This document shows positions 1 through 7,793 of a DNA stretch of 57,033 nucleotides, piece after piece; position 1 is the first letter of the stretch; every line of letters begins with the position of its first letter. Source of the stretch: Acidulodesulfobacterium_A sp049965795 (lineage in GTDB: Bacteria > SZUA-79 > Acidulodesulfobacterales > Acidulodesulfobacteraceae); assembly GCA_049965795.1 (NCBI GenBank), contig JBMFVW010000008.1, positions 1-57,033 on the forward strand, read 5' to 3'. A model generated the notes under the pieces. That model had not been told where the DNA came from. It saw only the letters and a program-made list of their open reading frames with translations, and did not search any database. A program made the position numbers and the translations under genes.

Positions 1-274
1 AAACATTAAACGCTCCGGCTGCCGGTTGAAAAACCCCTGTCTGATTTTGACCGCCGCCGGAAACGGAAGAAACGGCATTAGACAAACCGTCTATAGAGTT
101 ATTGAGCATTTCGCCGAACGACCCCTGCTCCTCAAAACCCGACGAACCGTAACCGGCACTGCCGGACGAAGAAAGCAGCTGTCCCGCCGTACTTCCCGAA
201 ACGGCGCTTATAACGTCGTTGACTAACGAAAGTCCAGCATCTACCGATAAATTTAAAGCAAGATTTCCAATCAT
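1..274 (-). CDS. Hypothetical protein in the flagellar hook cluster (C-terminus cut off by the window edge)
   Basis: An open frame reads leftward from ATG at 274 to the window edge, giving 91 residues. It starts MIGNLALNLS and is rich in Ser, Gly and Ala, with no motif that I recognise. It begins 38 bp after the flgE stop on the same strand, so it is probably the third gene of the flgD-flgE transcript. The composition resembles exported hook or rod accessory proteins, but that is only context. The plus-strand frame at 26-226 is its shadow. Confidence 0.6.
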   Translation of the reverse strand, partial: MIGNLALNLSVDAGLSLVNDVISAVSGSTAGQLLSSSGSAGYGSSGFEEQGSFGEMLNNSIDGLSNAVSSVSGGGQNQTGVFQPAAGAFNV

Positions 275-312
275 AGTTTTATTATTTTCTATTGTTTATT
301 GTTATTACCTTA

Positions 313-2100
313 TTACTGCACCGAACTTTCTAACGCAGCCAGCACCGAGTTTTCCGTAGTCAGCACTTTAGAATTTGCAACATAGGCGTTCTGCGCCACT
401 ATCATATCGGTAAACTGCGACGAAATATCGACGTTGGACTGCTCAAGAGCCGAATCCGTAATATAGCCGAAATTTCCCGAATTTGCCACGCCGACTGCGG
501 GCTGTCCGGACGCAAAAGTCTGTGCGTAAAGGCTGTTGCCTTCAGAAGTAAGCCCCGTCGGAGCGATAAAGTTAGCAAGGGCTACCTGATATAAATATTC
601 CGTCTGACCGTTTGAAAACTGCCCTGAAATACGCCCGTTCTGGTCAACCGTAAAACTGGTAAGCGTTCCCGTAGCATAGCCGTTTTGGGTAAATGCGGTG
701 GTAGCCGACGTTGCGGCATACTGCGTAAGATTGGCTAAATTCAAAGCAATATTTAACGGCTGAGATGCACCGTCGGGAAGGGTGGTTGCTCCGGTTGCAT
801 AAGCGGGAACATCAGTCAAAGTCAAAGAAGACGTGCCGGTAATTTGACCGCTTGAATTAAACGTAATATCCGGACTCGCATCGGTTGACGCGGTAAGCGA
901 CGGTCTCTGAGCGGCGGTCCCGTTAATAGAATAATAAGCATTCCAATTCCCTGCGGTTGAACTTTGCGGCGCAAAAGTAACGGTCATGGGAAGCGAGTTT
1001 CCTAACGAATCGTAAACATTAATCGTCGTAGAATAATAGTCGTTTGCCGGACCGGATATAACGGAGCCTCCGGTCACAAAGGGATAGGCGGTATCTCCGG
1101 CGGGCATTGCGTTAGAAAGATTTACTGTACTGTTTGCCGAACTGACGCTCGCTACGGTATTTAAGAACTGATAAGCGCCTGAAGTAGTATTTGATGTTGC
1201 GCCTATCTGAATATCCGAACCCGGTAAAATTCCGGTCGTGGATGCAACGCCGAGAGTTTGTTGGGAAATAGCCGTATTTTCGAGAACATTGGAGGTTAAA
1301 GGAGATGACAAAGTAACGGATTGGATAGTAGCACCAGCCGATATAATACTTCCTGGAGCATAATTTTGTCCGGTTCCATTAGGACCAGCCCAATATTCTG
1401 AAACCGTGTATAAATTAGTCGTTCCGTCGCCGTTGCCGATTAAAAGGCTTGACGGTCCGCCATTTGGGGGTGAGGTTAGATTTACCATACCGCTGACATT
1501 CAAAGTTGTCGCTCCCGCCGAATAGTTTCCGGTAATATAGCCGCCCATAAAATTCCCCGTCGTCGTCGTAGGAGTAGTTTGCGGCGAGATGTTGGAATTC
1601 AGATTTGCCGTAAGATTAGCCGTCGTAGTAGCCAGCGGCGCGATTGCGCCGGTATTCAAGGTAATAGGGCTGGGCGTGCCTGCGGTAGCGATTCCCGCGG
1701 AATTTAAAGCATAACCCATAACTACGTTTTGTCCGGTCGAATCTACTATCTGACCCTCTGCGTTTTCGCTGAAAGTGCCGTTCCTCGTATAGTAGGTCGA
1801 ACCGTTAGGCGCCTGAACTATAAAAAATCCGTTGCCGTCTATCGCCATATCAAGAGGATTCGAAGTATTCTGCAAAGCACCCTGAGAAAACTGCTGCTGA
1901 ATAGTATAGACATCCGTTCCCAAGCCTTCCTGCGAACTTGACGTTCCTCCTAAAGTCTGGCTGACTAAGTTTTCGAATATAGGATTAGAACTTTTAAATC
2001 CTACCGTATTCGAATTTGCTATATTGTTGCCTATAACACCGAGATACGTCTGGTTTGAATCCAATCCGGACACTGCAGTAAAAAGAGCATTTGCACCCAT
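313..2100 (-). CDS. flgE: Flagellar hook protein FlgE
   Basis: This is the structural protein of the flagellar hook, the universal joint between rod and filament, exported by the flagellar type III system. The N-terminus (MGANALFTAVSGLDSNQTYL, then IGNNIANSNTVGFK) is the flg_bb_rod signature. The C-terminus (DMIVAQNAYVANSKVLTTEN) is the matching helical partner of the coiled D0 domain. The Ser/Thr/Gly-rich middle (about residues 150-500) is the variable surface domain. At 595 residues it is longer than enteric FlgE (about 400), as is common where D2/D3 inserts occur. It follows flgD on the same strand, the normal order, because the FlgD cap scaffolds hook assembly. A double-hairpin repeat sits in the flgD-flgE gap. 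Confidence 0.95.
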   Translation of the reverse strand: MGANALFTAVSGLDSNQTYLGVIGNNIANSNTVGFKSSNPIFENLVSQTLGGTSSSQEGLGTDVYTIQQQFSQGALQNTSNPLDMAIDGNGFFIVQAPNGSTYYTRNGTFSENAEGQIVDSTGQNVVMGYALNSAGIATAGTPSPITLNTGAIAPLATTTANLTANLNSNISPQTTPTTTTGNFMGGYITGNYSAGATTLNVSGMVNLTSPPNGGPSSLLIGNGDGTTNLYTVSEYWAGPNGTGQNYAPGSIISAGATIQSVTLSSPLTSNVLENTAISQQTLGVASTTGILPGSDIQIGATSNTTSGAYQFLNTVASVSSANSTVNLSNAMPAGDTAYPFVTGGSVISGPANDYYSTTINVYDSLGNSLPMTVTFAPQSSTAGNWNAYYSINGTAAQRPSLTASTDASPDITFNSSGQITGTSSLTLTDVPAYATGATTLPDGASQPLNIALNLANLTQYAATSATTAFTQNGYATGTLTSFTVDQNGRISGQFSNGQTEYLYQVALANFIAPTGLTSEGNSLYAQTFASGQPAVGVANSGNFGYITDSALEQSNVDISSQFTDMIVAQNAYVANSKVLTTENSVLAALESSVQ

Positions 2101-2260
2101 TTTTCATTCCTCCCTATAACTAAAATCTTTAATATCGTAAAATATTATTAAAATTTATTAAACTTAAAATTTATTGCTAATGTAATACTATATATAATAT
2201 ATCGGCATATTTTAATAATTAATAACCGTTTTTAATTCCTAATGTTTTCGGTTAAGCAAA

Positions 2261-2310
2261 CCACCCCGTCAGGCTTCGCCTGACTCCACTCCTTTTTTAA
2301 AGGAGTGGAG
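2261..2310. repeat. REP-like double-hairpin repeat between flgD and flgE
   Basis: Two adjacent perfect hairpins are visible. The first is GTCAGGC-TTC-GCCTGAC (2268-2284). The second has a 12-bp stem, CTCCACTCCTTT, a TTT loop and its complement (2284-2310). The leading CCACCCCGTCAGGCT recurs with one change, in the opposite orientation, at 47837-47915. It lies in the 294-bp flgD-flgE gap, which otherwise holds nothing recognisable. In the flgD-flgE mRNA it could modulate hook/cap stoichiometry, but it looks like a dispersed REP/MITE unit. Confidence 0.75.
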
Positions 2311-2394
2311 CTAATTACAATTTAAAAATTAAGCGGTCTTACTTATCAAAACTTATATATTTGAATATGCTATATCCAATATAAATACTACGCC

Positions 2395-3108
2395 TTACCC
2401 GACGTTCGTCACGCTTGACAACGGAACGGTTGAGCCGTTGCTGAGTTCTAGTTGAACCGCGCCGGTCGATGAAGTCGAAAGCCCCGTTACCGTAGCCTGA
2501 GTGAATGTCGAAGGCGTAATAGCCGTGCCGCCGGAACCCGTTGCGCCTACCGAAAAAGTATAATTGCCTGAAGGCGCCGTCTGTCCGCTGTTTTCCGTTC
2601 CGTCCCATGTAAAAGACTGCGAGCCTGCGCTCTGCGCTCCGAGATTAGTGTTATATACCAGATTTCCTGCAGAATTATATATATCCATGCTGACCGAACT
2701 TGCATTGCTTGGCAGGGAATAAGTCAAATTTGAAGTGCTTCCGCTTGAATAGCCGAATGAGTTGCCGGTTGCCTGAATCGACTCCCCTACCATATTTACC
2801 GCACTGCCGAGAGTTGTCTGATTCTGGTCGGATACGAGCTTTTGAAGATTGGAATTAACCGTGTTCAGCTGGTTAAGCGAATCGAACTGTGCAAGCTGGG
2901 CAAGAGAAGCCGAACTGGACTGAGGATTCAACGGATCCTGATTTTCAAGCTGCTGCACCATTAACTGCATAAAAGTCGTTGCGCTGACGAGACCGCTGTT
3001 GTTTGAATTGGATGAACTTGCGGTATTTGCGGCGGCGTTTGCCGCCGAAGATGCGACCGCATTGGCGTTCGTCGTCGTCGTTGGCGAAAATAGCGAATTT
3101 ACCGACAT
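2395..3108 (-). CDS. flgD: Flagellar hook capping protein FlgD
   Basis: FlgD is the hook-cap scaffold that directs polymerisation of FlgE at the rod tip and is later discarded. The conserved N-terminal region is clear: a low-complexity Asn/Ala/Ser start, then FMQLMVQQLENQDPLNP and the AQLAQFDSLNQL region (about residues 45-85). The C-terminal half has the FlgD Ig-like/Tudor fold, including the typical SFTWDGTENSGQTAPSGNYT stretch (about residues 165-185). The length of 237 residues is normal. It is the first gene behind the sigma-54 promoter at 3259-3273 and is followed by flgE. Confidence 0.95.
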   Translation of the reverse strand: MSVNSLFSPTTTTNANAVASSAANAAANTASSSNSNNSGLVSATTFMQLMVQQLENQDPLNPQSSSASLAQLAQFDSLNQLNTVNSNLQKLVSDQNQTTLGSAVNMVGESIQATGNSFGYSSGSTSNLTYSLPSNASSVSMDIYNSAGNLVYNTNLGAQSAGSQSFTWDGTENSGQTAPSGNYTFSVGATGSGGTAITPSTFTQATVTGLSTSSTGAVQLELSNGSTVPLSSVTNVG

Positions 3109-3204
3109 CTTTATTCCCTCCGTAAATTAATTAATACTTTAAATATTTTATTAAATAAATAATTTATATATTGTTAATTTTAAACTTTTGAAAGGAAAGA
3201 AATT

Positions 3205-3225
3205 AATAGGAAAATTTTTCCTATT
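3205..3225. other. Perfect 10-bp inverted repeat in the flgD leader
   Basis: AATAGGAAAA, one T, then TTTTCCTATT: a 10-bp perfect stem around a single central base. Flanking AAAGAAA and TTTCTTT could extend pairing. It lies between the sigma-54 promoter (3259-3273) and the flgD start, so it would be in the leader mRNA. It may be an operator or an RNA hairpin; the sequence does not decide. Confidence 0.5.
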
Positions 3226-3258
3226 TCAAAGGCTTTCTTTGTCTTTACATATATTTAT

Positions 3259-3273
3259 GCAAACTTCGTGCCA
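3259..3273 (-). promoter_or_regulatory. Sigma-54 (RpoN) promoter for flgD-flgE
   Basis: The minus strand reads TGGCACGAAGTTTGC, followed by AT. This matches the RpoN consensus (TGGCAC-N5-TTGC) with the required 10 nt between the -24 GG and the -12 GC. The predicted transcription start is near 3247, about 139 bp upstream of flgD. The neighbouring gene at 3330-4940 encodes a sigma-54 activator of the flagellar type, which is the expected partner. Confidence 0.88.
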
Positions 3274-3329
3274 TAGTATAAGATGCAGGAAAGTATAAGA
3301 TATAAGATTAATTTACAATTCCTTTTTCC

Positions 3330-4940
3330 TTAATCTGCAGGATTAATACCGAGTTCTTTCAGCTTGTTTCTTAGAGTTCTTGAGGTAATTCCGAGTTTTT
3401 CGGCGGCTTTTGTTTTATTGCCGCCGGTTTCTTTAAGCGCGGCAAGAATGAGCTTTTCTTCCATTTCTTTAATGCTTGGGATGCGTCCGGTATCGCCGCT
3501 TAAGATATCCGCTTTGTTTTCCGTATTGCAGGGCAAAGAAACCGGAAAATTAATCGGATCCTTTTTTGTTCCGTCTGCATTATTAAAATTGCCGGCATAG
3601 TCTGCCGTCGTTTTGCCGGTTTCGATTCCCGATTTACCGTCGTCAAAATCGAAACCGTTATAGAAGGCGGGTTCAAAATTGCCGAAATGCCGGACGTCTA
3701 AAAATTTGTCTTTCTGGGCGAGTATAACCGCCCTTTCTATTATATTTTCCAATTCTCTTATATTGCCCTGAAAATCCAGCGAAAGAAGATATTTTTGCGC
3801 ATCTTCCGAAATGCCGGCAATGTTCCTTAAATATTTATTTGCATAAACGGACGTAAAATATTCCGCAAGTGCGATTACGTCGTCTTTTCTGTCTCTAAGC
3901 GGCGGCAGATGCAGGCGTATTACGTTTAACCTGTAAAAAAGGTCGTCCCTGAAGTTACCGTCCGACACGGCTTTTTCGATATCTTTATTGGTAGCGGCTA
4001 CTACCCTTGCGTTTACCGAAACCGGTTCGTCCCCTCCCACCCTGTCTATAGTTTTTTCCTGAAGCGACCTGAGTATTTTAGCCTGAAGGTTTTTATCCAT
4101 TTCTGCTATTTCGTCGAGAAAAATAGTTCCGTTATCCGCCTGCTCGAACTTCCCTTTCTTTGCGGAAACGGCGCCCGTAAACGCGCCTTTTTCGTGTCCG
4201 AAAAGTTCGCTTTCCAAAAGCGTCGGAACTATGGCGGAACAGTTGACTGCGACGAATCTTCCTTTTCTTCCGCTTAGCTCGTGTATCCTTTTTGCCGCTA
4301 CTTCCTTGCCCGTTCCCGATTCGCCGGTTATAAGCACCGTAGCATCGGCTGCGGCAACCGCTTTTATATACTCGTCTATACGTTTCATCGCATCGGATTT
4401 ATATATAAAATTAGACGAGTTTAGATCTTTAACGGCATCCTCATTATTTTTAGGCATCCTTTTAAAAATGCCGGAATTGGATGAGGAAAATTTTTCCGCA
4501 TTTTTGACTATTCTTTCAAAATCGGAAATATCAAACGGTTTAAGCATATAGTCCGAAGCGCCGGATTTCATTGCCGCAACCGCGCTTTCTATGGTTCCGT
4601 AAGCCGTTATTATCACGAAAGGAACTGATTTGAAAACCTTATATTTTTTAATTTCGTTTAAAAAAGATATCCCGTCCATGCCGGGCATATTTAAATCGGA
4701 CAGAATTAAAAAATAAGGGCTTATAGCGGAAATTTCGTTTTCGGAAACCGTTTCGCTTAAGGTAAAATTTTTGCCGATATAGCTTAACGCTTCTTCGGCC
4801 GAAGCAAAAATATCCCCTGCTTTTCCTATTTTTTTAAGGCTTAAGCTTAACGCCGACCTCATGTGCGGGTCGTCGTCCGTTATTAATATTTTATTTCCGG
4901 TTTTAGCGGCCGTTTCATTTTTTTTATCGATTTTTTCCAT
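3330..4940 (-). CDS. Sigma-54-dependent response regulator of the FlrC/FleR/FlgR type
   Basis: This is probably the activator of RpoN-dependent flagellar operons. The N-terminal receiver domain (about residues 15-145) has the acidic pocket ITDDD, phospho-acceptor Asp in LILSDLNMPGMDG and the Lys of YMLKPFD. The central AAA+ domain (about 185-410) has Walker A GESGTGKE, the sigma-54 loop GAFTGA, Walker B FLDEIAEMD and an arginine-finger region. A Fis-type HTH (NKTKAAEKLGITSRTLRNKL) ends the protein. At 536 residues it is slightly long because of a linker before the HTH. It is divergent from the kinase gene at 5052, with which it should form a two-component pair. Sigma-54 promoters for flgD and flgB lie on either side. 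FlrC/FleR is the nearest named type, from context. Confidence 0.88.
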   Translation of the reverse strand: MEKIDKKNETAAKTGNKILITDDDPHMRSALSLSLKKIGKAGDIFASAEEALSYIGKNFTLSETVSENEISAISPYFLILSDLNMPGMDGISFLNEIKKYKVFKSVPFVIITAYGTIESAVAAMKSGASDYMLKPFDISDFERIVKNAEKFSSSNSGIFKRMPKNNEDAVKDLNSSNFIYKSDAMKRIDEYIKAVAAADATVLITGESGTGKEVAAKRIHELSGRKGRFVAVNCSAIVPTLLESELFGHEKGAFTGAVSAKKGKFEQADNGTIFLDEIAEMDKNLQAKILRSLQEKTIDRVGGDEPVSVNARVVAATNKDIEKAVSDGNFRDDLFYRLNVIRLHLPPLRDRKDDVIALAEYFTSVYANKYLRNIAGISEDAQKYLLSLDFQGNIRELENIIERAVILAQKDKFLDVRHFGNFEPAFYNGFDFDDGKSGIETGKTTADYAGNFNNADGTKKDPINFPVSLPCNTENKADILSGDTGRIPSIKEMEEKLILAALKETGGNKTKAAEKLGITSRTLRNKLKELGINPAD

Positions 4941-5051
4941 AACGAAGTATATTATAATATAAAATAAAGTAAAAAATAAAATATTAATCCGACATCTTTT
5001 CCGAGCAGATAGCTTTATATTGCAGTATTAAGGAAATGGAAAAAAAACAAA

Positions 5052-6215
5052 ATGGAAAATACTAACGACGTTTCTGCACTTACCGGCGAAGACCTGAAAA
5101 AAGCGTTCGAATCTTTTGAAGCGGCTTCGCAGAAGTTGTCGGAATACTATAAAAACCTCGAAGAAGAAGTAAAAGATTTAAAAGAAAATTTAAATACGGT
5201 TATAGAAAGCCTGCCGCTCGGAATATTAATAGCCGACGAAAATAACGTCGTCAGGTTCATCAATAAAGCGTTAAACGAAATTGCCGGCGGATATAATCTG
5301 TTCGGCTATTTAAATAAAGATATAGACGAATTTCTAAAATTTTTCTTTAACGGAGAAACTCTTTTGGATTTCGGAAACCGTTTTTTTTATCCCGTAGAAA
5401 AAAATATGAAATCAGGAGGGAAATTTATTCCCGTTTTTTTATATTTAAAGAATATGAAAGGAGCGGACAAAAAAAATAAAGGCAGAATTTTTATAATACA
5501 GAACATAGAAGAGATAAAAAGAATGAAACGGCTTGCCGAACTCGGCGAAATGTCAGCTAAAATAGCCCACGAAATAAGAAACCCGCTCGGCTCTATAGAC
5601 CTTTTCGCATCGATTTTACGCAAAGAAATTCAAAACGAAGAACATGCGGAAATTATTTCCAATATAATTTCCGCCGTCAAAAATATGAACTCTACCATAA
5701 ACAACGTTCTAGAATTTTCCAAGTCCGTAAATCCTTTATTTTCAAACTGCCGTTTAAGCGAAATATTAAATAAATCCTTAATGTATTCTTCTTATATAAT
5801 AAAAGAAAAAGGCGTCAGGGTGATTACGGAAACCGACGAAAATATAATCTTAAAAATAGACGAAAATCTTATAGAACGCACTTTCGTAAATATACTCATT
5901 AACGCAGCCCAGTCCGTTCAAAATTTTGACGGTATAATAAAAATAAAATCGTTAGCGGTTTCGGCGCATGACGGCGAAAATGAAGGGACTAACTATGTCT
6001 GCATAGTTTTCGAGGATAACGGCGGCGGTTTTACCGATGAAGCCTTAAAAAAAATATTCACTCCTTTTTTCTCCACCAAAAAAAGCGGCGGAACGGGGCT
6101 CGGTCTTTCCATAGCCTTAAATAACGTGATTTTGCACGGCGGTTACATAAATGCGGAAAATTCAAAAGAAACAGGCGGAGCAAAAATCAGCGTCTTCCTC
6201 CCATATATGGCATAA
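5052..6215 (+). CDS. PAS-domain sensor histidine kinase of the FlrB/FleS type
   Basis: This is a cytoplasmic kinase without membrane segments. A coiled-coil start (about residues 25-50) leads into a PAS domain (about 50-155: VIESLPLGILIADENNVVRF). The HisKA domain has the phospho-acceptor His in IAHEIRNPLGS (about residue 175). The HATPase domain has an N-box (NILINAAQS), G1 EDNGGGF, F-box FFSTK and G2 GTGLGLSIA. It is paired divergently with the regulator at 3330-4940 and stands directly before the flgBC-fliEFGH operon. Soluble PAS kinases of this type report the flagellar export state or cell cycle in other bacteria; the signal here is unknown. Its stop codon lies inside the sigma-54 promoter at 6208. 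Confidence 0.88.
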   Translation: MENTNDVSALTGEDLKKAFESFEAASQKLSEYYKNLEEEVKDLKENLNTVIESLPLGILIADENNVVRFINKALNEIAGGYNLFGYLNKDIDEFLKFFFNGETLLDFGNRFFYPVEKNMKSGGKFIPVFLYLKNMKGADKKNKGRIFIIQNIEEIKRMKRLAELGEMSAKIAHEIRNPLGSIDLFASILRKEIQNEEHAEIISNIISAVKNMNSTINNVLEFSKSVNPLFSNCRLSEILNKSLMYSSYIIKEKGVRVITETDENIILKIDENLIERTFVNILINAAQSVQNFDGIIKIKSLAVSAHDGENEGTNYVCIVFEDNGGGFTDEALKKIFTPFFSTKKSGGTGLGLSIALNNVILHGGYINAENSKETGGAKISVFLPYMA

Positions 6216-6222
6216 TTTTTGC
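6208..6222 (+). promoter_or_regulatory. Sigma-54 promoter for flgBC-fliEFGH, overlapping the kinase stop codon
   Basis: TGGCATAATTTTTGC, followed by AT, has -24 GG and -12 GC separated by 10 nt. The last codons of the kinase (ATG GCA TAA) form the -24 element. The predicted start is near 6234, about 225 bp upstream of flgB; this leader contains the MITE-like repeat at 6349-6431. It matches RpoN sites slightly less well than the flgD site (CAT for CAC). Confidence 0.78.
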
Positions 6223-6348
6223 ATATAAAAATCATAGAGGGAAAATAGTTCTTAAATATATTAAACATCCCTAAAATATTGAAGTACTGTTTCGCTTTGC
6301 CGGCAACGGCGGGAAGTTGAAACGACGGAACTATAAAAGGCGTCGGGA

Positions 6349-6431
6349 GGAAAAGGTGTCGGATTTTATTTTCCGCCTGAACGCATAAATTCAATATAAA
6401 TATTACGGAAAATTAATCTGACACCTTTTCC
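6349..6431. repeat. MITE-like inverted repeat, GGAAAAGGTGTC family
   Basis: The left arm GGAAAAGGTGTCGGATT (6349-6365) and the right arm AATCTGACACCTTTTCC (6415-6431) are 17-bp inverted repeats with one mismatch around a 49-bp centre. Related arms occur at 4986-5002, 15155-15171, 31689-31705 and 42697-42801. No transposase is encoded here, so it would be mobilised in trans. It sits in the leader of the flgB operon. Confidence 0.8.
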
Positions 6432-6458
6432 GCAATGCTAATTAAACGATATTAAAAA

Positions 6459-6890
6459 ATGTTCAGCAGTATTTACGGAATACTCGGCGACAGTTTAAAC
6501 GTGCTTGACGACAGGCAGAACGTTATAGCTTCCAACCTCGCAAACGCCAATACGCCCGGGTATAAAGCAAAGGAACTTAACTTCGAGCAGGTTATGCGCG
6601 GACTCGTTCCGTCGGCTGATTCCCTGCCTATGGAGGCTACGTCGCAAAAAGATTTATCGGGCGGCGGGCTTGCGCCGGGTTCGTCTTCGGAAGAACAGTC
6701 GGATTACATAAAATCTTTCGTGCATAATCAAAAAAGCGAAACGGTACCGGCTTTAGACGGCAATACGGTAAATCTTAGCAAAGAAATGAGCGATATGACT
6801 TCAAATGCAATAAGATTTCAGGCGGTAGCGGCGCTGTTGTCAAAGAAATTTGCAACGCTCAGCTATGCCATAGACAACACTATGCCTTAA
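6459..6890 (+). CDS. flgB: Flagellar basal-body rod protein FlgB
   Basis: FlgB is a proximal rod subunit assembled between the MS ring/FliE and FlgC. The N-terminus (LGDSLNVLDDRQNVIASNLA, NANTPGYKAKEL) is the flagellar rod signature. The C-terminus (NLSKEMSDMTSNAIRFQAVA) is the matching helix. The length of 143 residues is typical. No good Shine-Dalgarno precedes the ATG at 6459. It is the first gene of flgB-flgC-fliE-fliF-fliG-fliH, transcribed from the sigma-54 promoter at 6208. Confidence 0.94.
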   Translation: MFSSIYGILGDSLNVLDDRQNVIASNLANANTPGYKAKELNFEQVMRGLVPSADSLPMEATSQKDLSGGGLAPGSSSEEQSDYIKSFVHNQKSETVPALDGNTVNLSKEMSDMTSNAIRFQAVAALLSKKFATLSYAIDNTMP

Positions 6891-6920
6891 TTAGACTGCA
6901 ACTTGAAACGGAGGTAACTT

Positions 6921-7313
6921 ATGAGTTTTAACGAATCTTTAAAAATTGCGGCGCAGGGGCTTAACGCCGAAAGAATAAGGATGAACGTAATTTCATCCAA
7001 TCTTGCAAATATAAATACCGACGATGCGGGAAACGGACTGCCTTACGTAAAAAAAGAGCCGCTCTTTAAAACGGTCAATTTTAAAAATTATTTCGGAGTA
7101 GAAGTAGAAAAAATAGAAAATGCTAAAAATCCGTTTTCCGAAAAATACGACCCGGGCAATCCTCTTGCAAATAAAGCCGGATATGTTAAAACTCCTAATA
7201 TATCTGCAATAAGGGAGCTTGTAAATATGATATCCGCTACAAGGGCTTATCAGGCGGATGCCCAGGTTATATCGGAATCTAAAGCTATGTCGCAATCTTC
7301 GTTGAGAATTTGA
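6921..7313 (+). CDS. flgC: Flagellar basal-body rod protein FlgC
   Basis: FlgC is a proximal rod subunit. It shows the N-terminal rod motif (AQGLNAERIRMNVISSNLAN, then INTDDAGNGLPYVKKEPLF) and a C-terminal partner helix (ELVNMISATRAYQADAQVIS). The length of 130 residues is slightly below the usual 135-150. The start is supported by GGAGG just before ATG 6921. It lies 30 bp after flgB. A long palindrome follows its stop. Confidence 0.94.
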   Translation: MSFNESLKIAAQGLNAERIRMNVISSNLANINTDDAGNGLPYVKKEPLFKTVNFKNYFGVEVEKIENAKNPFSEKYDPGNPLANKAGYVKTPNISAIRELVNMISATRAYQADAQVISESKAMSQSSLRI

Positions 7314-7323
7314 CAGAATTGCG

Positions 7324-7352
7324 ACGGAGACAGAATTGAATTCTGTCTCCGT
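7324..7352. repeat. 14-bp perfect palindrome, GACAGAATTGAATTCTGTC family
   Basis: ACGGAGACAGAATT-G-AATTCTGTCTCCGT is a perfect 14-bp inverted repeat around one base. It lies between flgC and fliE, inside the operon, and is followed by a partial echo-free AT-rich stretch rather than a U-run. Related palindromes occur at 29319-29343 and 31716-31740. Palindromes of this shape accompany REP-associated Y1 transposases elsewhere (recollection, not checked). Confidence 0.75.
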
Positions 7353-7415
7353 ATTTAAATGAGAATGTGATATAATAAAAAGTATTAAGAAACAAGAAAG
7401 GAGGTTTGATTTATA

Positions 7416-7763
7416 ATGGCGATACCTATAGGAATAGGAAACGGCGATTTGGCGGGTTTGAATCCTGCATCGGAAATTAAAGAGCTTAATCCCGATAATA
7501 TTTTAGGAAACGGCGGCGGTTCGGTACAGCCTGCTTCCGGAAGCGGTTCTTTTGCGGATACCCTTTTAAATTCCATAAATAAAGTCAACGAACTGCAGAA
7601 TACGGCAAATAACGCATCGGAAGCTATAGCAACGGGTCAATCTTCCAATATACATCAGGCTATGATAGATATGGAAAAAGCTAACGACTCTTTTGAACTT
7701 ATGATGCAGGTCAGAAACAAAATAGTCACGGCATATAATACTATTATGCAAATGCAGGTATAA
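7416..7763 (+). CDS. fliE: Flagellar hook-basal body protein FliE
   Basis: FliE joins the MS ring (FliF) to the rod and is needed to start rod export. The C-terminal half is diagnostic: SFADTLLNSINKVNELQ, then IHQAMIDMEKANDSFELMMQ and VRNKIVTAYNTIMQMQV. The length of 115 residues is normal. A strong ribosome site (AAAGGAGG) precedes ATG 7416. An extended -10-like TGATATAAT at about 7369-7377 could give an internal promoter. Confidence 0.93.
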   Translation: MAIPIGIGNGDLAGLNPASEIKELNPDNILGNGGGSVQPASGSGSFADTLLNSINKVNELQNTANNASEAIATGQSSNIHQAMIDMEKANDSFELMMQVRNKIVTAYNTIMQMQV

Positions 7764-7793
7764 ATAACCGTCAAAATTCATAATCCGGATTAA

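Noticed and set aside
26..226. Plus-strand frame of 66 codons at the left edge
   Set aside because: It is antisense to the minus-strand gene that starts at 274 and continues the flgD-flgE series; no ribosome site or recognisable protein.
2339..2608. Minus-strand frame of 89 codons overlapping flgD
   Set aside because: It overlaps the conserved 3' end of flgD in another frame and has an Arg/Gly/Phe-rich composition typical of a shadow.
7324..7352. Rho-independent terminator after flgC
   Set aside because: The stem is perfect but is followed by ATTTAAATG rather than a U-run, and fliE-fliH must be transcribed through it. Kept as a repeat.
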